Positions 20,386-30,400 of a stretch of 64,000 nt of DNA are shown piece after piece. How positions within the stretch are numbered: position 1 is the stretch's first letter; every line of letters starts with the position of its first letter. The stretch lies in the NCBI GenBank assembly GCA_964023205.1, contig OZ026833.1:42377137-42441136 (forward strand). The letters run 5' to 3'. The position numbers were made by a program, and so were the translations under genes. This DNA comes from Lutraria lutraria (taxonomy: Eukaryota > Mollusca > Bivalvia > Venerida > Mactridae). The notes under the pieces are model-generated. The model had not been told where the DNA came from. It ran no database searches and worked only from the letters and a program-made list of their open reading frames with translations.

Positions 20386-20880
20386 CTGTAAAAAGTGAAG
20401 AGATAACAAACTCACTAAGACATTAAAGGGTCATTGAAAAAAAAACTAAAATCATTTCTTACATCAGGTACCAGGATATCTAGACAAACATGTAATTAAT
20501 GTTAATGAAACTCAGTCATTCTACCTCCTTCTGCAGGTTTTCAGCTTCCTTTGGTCAATAGGGAACATAACTAATGAGTCTGACTGTATTAATGAACAAT
20601 ACATTCAATGAGGAATTATAAATTATTATTATTATACCTCAATTTCGTTTACAATGTAAATCTTCCATAAGCCACCATGACATATAAGTACTGTCAGACC
20701 CAGCAGGAAAAAAGATTACTCAATACTGTCGCCCGCTACCATAGTTAAGGAATGTTCGAAAATTACACTATACCATTTGTGCATGTGCAATATCTGTTTT
20801 TGCATTTCTGTTGTAAACAGAAATATAAAGATTGAATAAAGTTGTTCATGGTTGGAATAGTTTTTCGGCATAATAAAATA

Positions 20881-20995
20881 GACAGGCTGGGTGACAGTAA
20901 AATTGTCAACTTTCGAAAGTATTGTCTAGCTCGGCTTTGCCTCGGTTAACAGTATTTCCTCAAGTTGACAATCTAACTATCACCCAGCCAGACAT
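20881..20995. mobile_element. Foldback MITE, 115 bp
   Basis: The arms are 'ggctgggtgacagtaaaatt' plus 'gtcaact' and the near-inverse ending 'atcacccagcc'. The centre is 'agctcggctttgcctcggtt'. No target duplication was resolved. Confidence 0.7.
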
Positions 20996-21315
20996 GTAAT
21001 ATTTTTAAACTGTAGCTTATGTATATCATATGTGTACAGTACAGATTTTTGCTCTTAGTTTCAGATCTAACCAGAACTTAAAACTGAAAGTACAGTCTAT
21101 CAAATGACTTACTATCAAATATCATTTTTTAATTAATGTTGAAAAGGAACCAAAAAAGTGTGATCATACTTTGTTTCTGCACTCATTTCATAAAGATTCA
21201 ATTAAAAGTCCATACAAGAAAATTACTACATGCAGTAATTCCAAACTGTAAGTTGAAATACATACATGGACATGTAGGTTGAACTTAAATGTCAATGATA
21301 ATCAAATATTATATG

Positions 21316-21518
21316 AGGGTCATTCAATAAATAGTTAGAATTTGTTTTTAATTTCTTTAATAACAAATAAATATTGTATTCCAGAGTTGCAAATATACAT
21401 GAAACAAAATCAATAATACTCAAAAGTGTCCATAGTAGCAGTATAAAGAGTCATGCATATATATAAAAAGGCATGTTAAGATATAGGTTTGGACACTCAC
21501 TACTTTTTGAATGACCCT
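21316..21518. mobile_element. Mariner-like MITE remnant, 203 bp
   Basis: Inverted ends 'agggtcattcaataaatagt' and 'actactttttgaatgaccct' match at 16-17 of 20 bases. This end type is typical of mariner-family elements (inference). No transposase frame. Confidence 0.6.
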
Positions 21519-21892
21519 AACACGAAAGCTTTCACATGACATACAATTATGTATAAGAGTTTAACTGTGTCATGTGCCAATGACTAAGATAAAAACAAGA
21601 GACAAATATAGTGTAAATAGTAGTTAAAGGGACGTAACTCAAACATACACTCAGATTGGAAATAATATCACGTACTTGTCTTTTGCTACATTTTTCAATA
21701 ACTTGAATAGGATTATAAATCCAGTTATTAAGGATAAAGTTGCAACAATCCTCCTTCCCGATATCCCCATACCTTAAACTGTCAAACTGTGATATAACCT
21801 AAAGAAATTTACGTTTACATTTACAAATGGCGTCTATTACAAAAAGGGAAGTAACTCAGAAAAAATATTCTTAAACTGGTCCCTAGTCCGTG

Positions 21893-21946
21893 TAAACTGG
21901 TTCCCGTTGACTTGTGTGTACAAAGCCAGGAACGGGAACCAGTTTA
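21893..21946. mobile_element. Miniature end-only derivative of the TAAACTGG element, 54 bp (copy F)
   Basis: It begins TAAACTGGTTCCCGTT and ends with the inverse AACGGGAACCAGTTTA. Flanks share 'gtccgtg' (21886-21892 and 21947-21953). It is surrounded by older end fragments at about 21871-21885 and 21957-21975, so it is nested in a decayed relative. Confidence 0.75.
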
Positions 21947-21985
21947 GTCCGTGTAGCAGGTGGTTCCCGTTGACGCAGTCGATCT

Positions 21986-23354
21986 TAAACTGGTTCCCGT
22001 TGACTTGTGTGTACAAAGCCAACAGGTACGGCCTAAATTTTCCAGGACGCTGATTGGTCAATTTCGATCGGAATCCGGGCAGAATTCTGCCCGGGGGATC
22101 TCGCGAGACTTTGCATTATCGATGCACATTTCGCGCGTAATTTAAATAATAGATAAAGATTAGGGAACTGGATAGTTATTTTCTGATCTTGGTCGTTGGA
22201 ACACTTAATTAAGTAGCATTTAAATACACACAGCGTATTTAAATATATTTTGAAATAGAATACCGACACTTAAAAAAATATATATTTAAGAAATATTTTT
22301 AAAATTGAGTACTCGATCACGGTCGGTGTGGGAGAAATTTTTTCACTTATGTAAATTTTTATTAGTACATGTATTCGTTGAACTGTCAAATAACATAAAT
22401 CACCGTACACAATTGCAACTTTTTGAGTGTTTATATTCTTATAAAATTCATATAAATATGCTATGCTAATAATACATTTAAAAGTCGTGCCCAATCTGAT
22501 TCTGGACTACGCGCGTGTTTTAAAATTAATGCAAACAGTATAGTTGATCATCAATTGACCAGTATATATCACTGCTCAATTTCAATAAATGCATTGATAA
22601 AATCAGGATAAGTAGCCAAGTAAGAAGTTGTTATGCAATATTACGTAACACGACCGTCTCACTTCCTGCACCCTTATAAGGGAGAAATATTTTATGGATC
22701 ATTTCACCGAAGGGGGTCAATATATACTTTAGCACTTGTGCCTGATACCATGTTAAATTTACAATATACAGCATATATCATAATCTTAATTACTCCTAAT
22801 TTAACTCAGTTCTGTAAAGTCAGGTGTTAACGAAAAGGAATTAAGTAACAAAATAACCACTTAAAACGTCACTAGACATATACTGATATACATTTTGTAT
22901 ATAAGATATATATTTTAATTGTAAATAAAGAAAAATATGTTTTAAAGGAATTAATACATATTACACTGAACTATGCATATATTTATACATATGATTTTTA
23001 AAAAAAAGACAACCATTTAACAACAATAAAAAAATAAATCAAGGCATTAAAATTAATTGATATTTTCAAGATATGTATCTTTTATATGTTATATGACTAT
23101 ACTGTAACGAATATTCACATAGTAACTTCTAGCATCTATATTTTTTATTTTGAATAAAGGGTATCCACGAGGTATTCAAACATTAGCACTAACATCTCCG
23201 CGTACATTTATCAGATGTACGGAAATCCCCGATGTTTCTCGAATGAACAGCAACCAATGAAATAGCTAAAACGGGTTGACCAATCAGAACGCTGGAAAAT
23301 TTAGACCGTACCTGTTCCTTTGGTGCACTGCATCATGGAACGGGAACCAGTTTA
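21986..23354. mobile_element. 1.37-kb foldback DNA transposon with 10-bp target duplication (copy A)
   Basis: The ends are TAAACTGGTTCCCGTT and its inverse. They continue into imperfect inverted arms of about 70 bp that share 'acaggtacgg' and 'ctaaattttccag'. Perfect direct copies of 'cagtcgatct' flank it (21976-21985 and 23355-23364). The left end goes on 'gacttgtgtgtacaaagcc' while the right end goes on 'ccatgatgcagtgcaccaaa', so the two ends can be told apart. No long open frame lies inside, so it is non-autonomous. A 9-10 bp duplication suggests a Mutator-like (MULE) mechanism; the class is inferred. Confidence 0.85.
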
Positions 23355-24042
23355 CAGTCGATCTGTGCAGATCTATTTTCCTTGAACAATTTTTTTTTTA
23401 ATCCGGAATGATACAGATTATTGAGTCAAAGATGATTATACTAGCTTGATGTAGACTTTGCCTGGGACTAGACACATTATAAATCCAGTTACATGTATTT
23501 GTACAGTCCCTAACTTTGTGGACTGAGTAGTAATATGCGACCTTTCCCCCGACGTCATGGGTCAAAAATCGACTTTTCTCCGATTGTTCTGACATTTTGC
23601 ACAATGGTAGAATAGCATGTTCTTCGATTTTTGTTCGTTTTATTTTTTCTGTTTTCCGACCCGTTTCCCAGCAACGCCACGATGAATGTCAGCGGTGTAA
23701 AACCGACATATTACATGCAAAATTGGTTCAAACATATACCGCTATTGTAATTTCAGATACATCAACGTCAAACTCTCTTTCTGATGAATAAGCTGATATA
23801 AGTTTTAACGGGGTTTTGCCGTCATTGTTTTCCTGGCGGAACTATAAGTACTTAACATACGTTCGTTTTTTCGCCCGTAATTTTGACCCCCAATTATATT
23901 TCAGTGTACTTTTGGTAAACGGCAGTAGATTCAATTAATCAACTTATGAATCGCATGTTGATATTGTGGAGATGTTAACAAGCAATTATAAAATATAAAA
24001 ATAATATGTCATCGCGCATTATTTTTCACAAAATTGCAATAT

Positions 24043-24182
24043 AGTAAAGTTCTGACATCACAAATAACGTTGTTGAAATCGTTACGTCACGCCAATATTC
24101 AACTTATTTGTAATAACGTCAGGCTACAATTAGCGTGACGTAACACTTTTAACAACGTTATTTATGATGTCATAACTTTACT
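24043..24182. mobile_element. Foldback MITE, 140 bp
   Basis: Long inverted arms: 'agtaaagttctgacatcaca' into 'aataacgttgttgaaa', mirrored by 'acaacgttatttatgatgtc' ending 'ataactttact'. The arms reach nearly to the centre. Confidence 0.85.
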
Positions 24183-24259
24183 AATAAAAATATTTAATAT
24201 GAATATACAAAAGTTAACAAAACATTGGAAACAGATAAAGTTGTTTCTACTATTATTTC

Positions 24260-24424
24260 CAATTCTTACAAATCTACGCATTTTGATTGGTCAATGGAGA
24301 GAGTTTACACTTCGATAAACTCCTTTTCAATCGGAAACCTTTTGTTTCTGTGCATCGTCGACGGACTACTTTTACCAGTTAAAGAGTTCTAGCAGTTCAT
24401 GTCCGACATTTGTAAGAATTGAAT
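24260..24424. repeat. Possible foldback element
   Basis: The ends 'aattcttacaaat' and 'atttgtaagaatt' are exact inverses of 13 bp about 140 bp apart. Little other symmetry is visible. Confidence 0.45.
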
Positions 24425-24455
24425 AATACAACTGAATTTAACTGGAAATAAATGG

Positions 24456-24608
24456 ATTAAACTTTCATTTCTGGTCGTTTATCGCGGTGTTAACTCCCTC
24501 AGACCTCATAACGTACATTTCATATAAAGCCCTTCGGGCCTCATTCAATGTGTTATGAGGTCTGAGGGAGTTAACACATCGATAAACGACCAAAACTGAA
24601 AGTTTAAT
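24456..24608. mobile_element. Foldback MITE, 153 bp
   Basis: The arms hold 'gttaactccctcagacctca' and its inverse, outer ends 'attaaactttca' and 'tgaaagtttaat', and an inner 'cccttcggg' hairpin. The arms differ by only a few bases. Confidence 0.88.
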
Positions 24609-25125
24609 CATACAGTAAAGAAACATACGCAATGCAAAGATTCCCGTTATGGAGAAATAAGCCTCACACGTAATTAAGTGTCAAACATATGATTATTGTC
24701 CGCAATTGATAAAATGGGCATCATTGCAACTTCCACATTGAAATTTCTACTGTTGGATTTCCAGGATCAGGATAACAATTAACTGACTTAGTAACCTGCA
24801 CCACCATCTCTAACATTTTCTTTATGAAAAACTATGGATACATTTGAGGTTATTCGGAAATCATTTTGTAAACTATACCAATGCATCATTTTATACCATC
24901 ACGTGGGAATATTTTGGTAAAAAAGTTCATGAGAGGTAGTCTCTGTTTAGAGATCATGCTGATCATGAGAGCCTGTCCCGCCCTGTTTTTTTTTTTTGGT
25001 GCGCTAAAACTTGGAACGGGAAACAGTTTAGCTGGTCATGCTGTTAACTGGTTTTGGTGTTAGAGAACACCGAATTACTGAGGGCGTAAACGGGAACCAG
25101 TTCAATTATGCTTATGTGATGAATC

Positions 25126-25200
25126 TAAACTGGTTCCCGTTCCATGGTGCAGTGCACCATGCATAGGCGTTGTACACACAAATCAACGGGAACCAGTTTA
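25126..25200. mobile_element. Miniature end-only derivative, 75 bp, 10-bp target duplication (copy B)
   Basis: It starts TAAACTGGTTCCCGTT with the right-end continuation of copy A ('ccatggtgcagtgcacca'). It closes with the left-end sequence 'tgtacacacaaatcaac', then GGGAACCAGTTTA. Perfect 'gtgatgaatc' copies flank it at 25116-25125 and 25201-25210. Confidence 0.9.
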
Positions 25201-25647
25201 GTGATGAATCTAGCTATTGGATTGTTTCCCTTGAGCTCAAGGATGTTGGTCGAAAGCCCGTGGAAAACGAGTCAATACTCACGGCGCGGGGGAATATATT
25301 ACTGAGGAACTTAGTTAAGCTTCTGATATACAAAACGTACATAGATCTGTGTGTCGTTCATTCATCTATAGTGAAAACATGAGAATATTTGCCCGTGTAG
25401 TGGCAAAATTTATTGATGATAATTTATAATGATTATTTCATTGAATCTGCCAAACCCGAAACAAATCTGAAATGAGTATGTTGTCACTTTGTTACTAATG
25501 TTGATAGAGACACAATATGGCATGTATCCACATTTACTATATGCGCATAATGCCCAATCTTCTTTGAAAATACATTTCTGTAATTGTATGTGTTTTCCAG
25601 GTTGTTCATGTATATGTACATGTATAATTTTGAATACATATTTATAT

Positions 25648-25942
25648 AGTTCCCACATCTACAATATTTACCTCCCTTGGCGGCCATCTTTGTTGGCAAA
25701 TTCAACAAGCATTGATAGAAGATATTTATGTTTTTGTTTTGATAATTCTAAATACAGGATATTTATATGTGACAACTACATTTTCTTAAACCAGATGTGC
25801 TTATGGCCTTAACAAACTTCATTATTAAGTTATCTTTTATAAATTTGTTTAATAACCAATTTTCTATTTTTTCTTTTAAGCATAAGAAATTTGCCAACTA
25901 AGATGGCTGCCAAGGGAGGTAAATATTGTAGATATGGGAACT
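25648..25942. mobile_element. Foldback MITE, 295 bp
   Basis: Inverted arms of about 55 bp: 'agttcccacatctacaatat' into 'ttacctcccttggcggccat', mirrored by 'agatggctgccaagggaggt' ending 'gatatgggaact'. Its right end abuts the miniature copy D. Confidence 0.85.
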
Positions 25943-25949
25943 ATGTTTA

Positions 25950-25999
25950 TAAAATGGTTCCCGTTCCATTGTACACACAAGTCAACGGGAACCAGTTTA
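25950..25999. mobile_element. Miniature end-only derivative, 50 bp, 9-bp target duplication (copy D)
   Basis: It runs TAAAATGGTTCCCGTT to AACGGGAACCAGTTTA with only 'ccattgtacacacaagtc' between. Perfect 'ctatgttta' copies flank it at 25941-25949 and 26000-26008. Confidence 0.9.
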
Positions 26000-26147
26000 C
26001 TATGTTTAGAGATACATTTGTATTAGCATAATGTGGGAATGCGCACCGTATACCGATATCCATTGTTGGAAAGGCCTTTGTACAAAGTTATGTTTGTCAG
26101 ACTGGATATATTTGGATTTTAATGAAAGATGTATGCCTGTCTGACAT

Positions 26148-26224
26148 TAAACTGGTTCCCGTTCCATGATGCAGTGCACCAAAGGCTTTGGCTTTGTACA
26201 CACAAGTCAACGGGAACCAGTTTA
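26148..26224. mobile_element. Miniature end-only derivative, 77 bp, 9-bp target duplication (copy C)
   Basis: Right-end sequence ('ccatgatgcagtgcaccaaa') joined directly to left-end sequence ('gtacacacaagtcaac') of copy A. Both termini are TAAACTGG/CCAGTTTA. Perfect 'gtctgacat' copies lie at 26139-26147 and 26225-26233. Confidence 0.9.
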
Positions 26225-26681
26225 GTCTGACATGTGATTTGAACAGAATTTAAATTCTAAAGGGAGCTAACTACAGTCGGTTAATTTTGACAGTGTTAAA
26301 ACACAGTGATTTCCCCTGTTTGTCTCACGCGTGAATGAAAAAAAAAAAATTTTGAAATTCTTTATGCAGACTGATATGATTTTTAAACTATCCAGACAAT
26401 CATTTTATATAAAATATCATACATATGTATGTTTATTTTCATGATTCTCAAACGCCAAGATAAATAAGTCTTATTAAGTTAACCAGACCAGCATGTTTAA
26501 AAGTATAATTTACGGTATATACAAAATTAATGTACATTCGTTTCACATTTCAGTTGTGACGCATTTGTCATAAACTTTCACAAAATGTATGACCCGTTTA
26601 TAAGTTTACCACAGTCGCGGTGCATTGTCAAATTTACAAAATGGACCATGTCACAGTTTTTATCGATAGCTCGGGATTCCG

Positions 26682-26714
26682 TGACGTCACGCAGGTAAAA
26701 ATAGCCTTCACGTG
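26682..26714. promoter_or_regulatory. Candidate CRE and E-box upstream of the GRXCR1-like gene
   Basis: A full palindromic TGACGTCA lies at 26682-26689 and CACGTG at 26709-26714, about 300-330 bp before the start codon. These are consensus CREB/ATF and bHLH sites. Use is unproven, and no clear TATA box or start site was found. Confidence 0.35.
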
Positions 26715-27016
26715 ACACGTTTACCTGTGAATGGACTTTTTGATCTCAGCTGGCGTAGAGTCGATTGTATTATGATATTGTACATAGGGAAGCATCCTTG
26801 TCTGTCGCGTGTTTAAAATGACTCGGGTCTAATGTGAATAAAGTGACTGCAGTATATTGCCGCGCCCTTCTGATCGATAAAGCTGTCAGATTATGAAATA
26901 TTTCTAAATTATAGACAACATTCTACATATGAGTTAAAACTTGGATATAATAAATAATGCAGTGATTTTTATTTACGCACGTCAATTTTTTTGACAAAAT
27001 ATTGTGATAAAAAATT

Positions 27017-27415
27017 ATGAGGGACTCCTCAGAGAGCATCCAGGATGATTCTCGTGTTGGAAGCAATGGGGATGCACGGAAGGGGCCAAGTCCCTTTAAA
27101 AGGAGTGCGTCGGAATGGAATTTTGACCATATTAAACAGATGGAAAGGCATTATACAAAATTAGGGGACGGCGGTGCGAATCAAAAGGATCAAACGAAAG
27201 CAAACGGGATTATTAAAGTAGCATCTTTAAGTTCAATCCATACCGTGGGTGGAGACCCTGAACTTGACTCTGAACATTTTGTGGGACGGAGAGATGTGTC
27301 AAACCCGAATACAATAAAGGAAAAACGGATTGTAAGCCAGCGTGGGAGTATACGGGGGTTTAAAAACAGAGTGAGAGCCGGCATTGCTACTTTCATTGAC
27401 CAGAATGGATTTTCG
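27017..27415 (+). CDS. GRXCR1: GRXCR1-like exon 1
   Basis: ATG at 27017, preceded in frame by TAA at 27008-27010. Donor 'gtatgt' follows 27415. It encodes 133 residues, starting MRDSSESIQDDSRVG and ending FIDQNGFS. The N-terminal part is low-complexity and probably disordered. Confidence 0.93.
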
Positions 27416-30400
27416 GTATGTTAGCCAAGATTTTTACAATTAGTTAACGCTTCACTTTTAATTAATTGTTGGTCTTTCTGAGTTCGCTTCATTACCGTAT
27501 GTACGTAATTTATAACTATGTCAGTAAAATACGTTATATTTATGGTGTACATGATACGAACTCGACATAGGCCGGACATTATCTACTTTAATGTAATAAT
27601 GCGACTATATACTTAAGACAAGATATGGCACAATGAAGATTAAATATAATATCATCTTATTTATGTTGGACACGAACTATTATAATGTACTTTAAACTAT
27701 TAATTAAGATACAATTGTTCTTGTATAAGAAATTATGTATATATATATCCTCTAATGCTACAAAAATAGTTTTTCTAGTTGAATTAATACGAGTCGGTTT
27801 AAATAAATTGGATTTTACAAAAATAATGCCCATGTATTGTAATCGCCTTTTAAATAAGATCAATTTAACGTTTACATTGTATTGTACAAATTAGTCGATG
27901 GTAAAGCTTAATTACCAAATATGTACGCATAAAGAACCAGAAAAAAGCAATCTTTATCGATCAAAGTCGGGCTACCTCTCTCCCTCTCTCTCTCTCTATT
28001 TGTCTTTTTCTACCATGTATTACAATGTGAAACACTGTTTCATTATTGTGTATCAATAGGTAATAAAATAAGGGATATCATACACTCGCGTAGTCAATCG
28101 ATAACAGTAAATGTATGTCTTTGTACAATGTATATTGTATATCTGTACGAATTAGATATGGTTCATTTTACTCTTTAAACGTCTAATACAGCGTAATTCG
28201 CACATACCGCCCAAATTAAGTCTTAATTTAACTGGTGTAATAATTCAATTGAGCGTTGTATCCAAAAGGTCTCTGTCTCCATTTATGGTTCACGTAAAGA
28301 TACCGGTTTATGATCGACTTGCTTAAAAACATGAGAACAACTTCACCATGAAGTAATAGTTCACTGTTAACGTTTAAAGTGGTATCTGTTATCATGTATA
28401 TAGTTTGGGTTTGTTTAACTTACAGTCATAAAATTTCACAATATATCTTGTTACAAAGACGGTTTAGTGTATACGTTTAAACAATAGATCGCTCGGTCAA
28501 ATTTCACTTAGGTACAATTGATAACTCGACGTTGAGTACGAACAAAAAAAGTCTGTAAAGACGACATGATATGATATGAAATAATATGATATAATTAGGG
28601 TCTGTGTCAAGGTCGTGCGTGTTTAGGGGGTGTGGAGTGTAAGTTTGATATGGGAGGGGCTGTGGTTTGAAGAAAAGGGGCGAACACGGGGTGGACTGAG
28701 ATCGAGAGCCTGAGAGAAGGGGTTGAGTCATTGAAAATGAACTAAGGGAGTGCAGGGTCCGTATTCACAAAGCATCTTAAGTGATTTTTTTAACTTAATT
28801 TATATTTTTCCTTAAATTCGACTTTTTCCTTAACTCTTTTGTACTACTATAAAAGAGGAAATCACAATAATATGATTTTATCTTTGTTCTAAAGATGCCA
28901 ATTATGAAAATAATAAATAATTTTCACTCTTTTGATGACTGGTTTACAAACTTTTAACATGAACAAAACTTAAAATTTCGACTTAAGTTAAAGAAAATCT
29001 TAAGATGCTTTGTGAATACGGACCCACACTTACACAGCGATTGTAGAACAGTGAGAGCAAGCGTAAAAGAGAGTGTGTCGAGTATTAATGTGGAGTAATG
29101 GTGAACAGGAGAAAGGGTTGACAGGGTTCTAAGGTGCATGATGGAAAAATCACCACTATAATAAAAAAAACAAGCGCTTGTTTACGTTGTTTACGGTTGG
29201 TCAATAAATCTCATGAAAATATTTGAGAGTCTTGAATATCGATATTCAATATAGATCATCGTCATCGTCATTTCAAATACTGATGATGTAAATGTAGCGA
29301 GGGAGGATACGGCGTTTTAATTACCCAGTGTACGGAGATCTTATACAGAATCAACAGGGCATAAGACCACTACTCCTATTTCTCTTCCGTATTTATGCAT
29401 TTACGCATGCAACCATGACATGTATCTTTGTTACTTGAAAGGTATATTAATTTTATGTGCATAGTTACTTAATTATTAAAAGTGTTATTTGACGCCTTTC
29501 ATAAGAAGTAGCATAATATATTCTATGCTTCTATTTAATGGGTTGAAACTAGTAATTAAACAATGCAGTTTACTTATAACGAGTGAAAAAACAGACATGA
29601 GCCAACATAAACTGGCTCCCGTTCCATGTCGCAGTGCACCATGTACAGACAGATAACAACGGGAACCAGCTTATAAGGAGCCAACCCTCATTTCACAAAA
29701 ATGCGCGGAACGTCTAAAAACGGTAGCGTCCGTACATTAAGTATGACTTAGTGACATTTTGTCATTCCTAATAATTAACAGCAAAAACAATGTTAAACTG
29801 GTAAATTAACCTAAGTTTTAAACTTCCATGTACTTGTCATGTCATGTTTATATGGTCGTTACCATGACCAAAAAACTTTAACTAACATGTCATGTAAATA
29901 ACTGATACAAATTTATGAAAACATAAAACAATGTACATCGTATCTGATGAATATTTTGTGTTTTATTGAAACTTAATAAATGATGTATGTTTGGTTTGAG
30001 TGGGTTAAGCAGTCAACAGAATATAGCGTGAGTTAAGGTCGGTTCGATTGCACTCTCGTAAGAAGTGTTTACGCCGGCTGAAGAGAAATCCAATCGAACG
30101 CAATCCGTGGTTTTAAAAAAATCGCTACCTGTCGTATTCCATCGTTGATAGTAAATGACATGTTATAGAAGAAAATGAATATCGTTTTAGATTAAGTAAA
30201 AGAAATCTTTTTAAACGGCATTGTCATGCTGTTTGGTCACGTGACTAACATCTCTTCCAGCTCTTCTGGCCATCGCGCGGAATAGATAGAAGAGCTTCTA
30301 AAATTTGAAGACGACCAATCGAACAGTTCGGAAGAGCTCTGCCTTTTCCGGCAGCTCTTCTGTTTGACCAATGGAACCGGCCTTTAGATTCTGTTCTAGT

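Larger units (their letters stand above)
20386..27016. other. Gene-free stretch between UPF0462 and GRXCR1-like genes
   Basis: The two genes are divergent here, so this stretch should hold both promoters and the missing first UPF0462 exon. No coding exon could be supported. It is dense in foldback elements, listed separately. Confidence 0.6.

Noticed and set aside
25489..25812. 107-codon plus-strand frame
   Set aside because: It spans the edge of a foldback MITE, with equal-length frames on the other strand.
27190..27396. Minus-strand open frame opposite GRXCR1 exon 1
   Set aside because: Shadow of the coding exon in the opposite strand; no homology.
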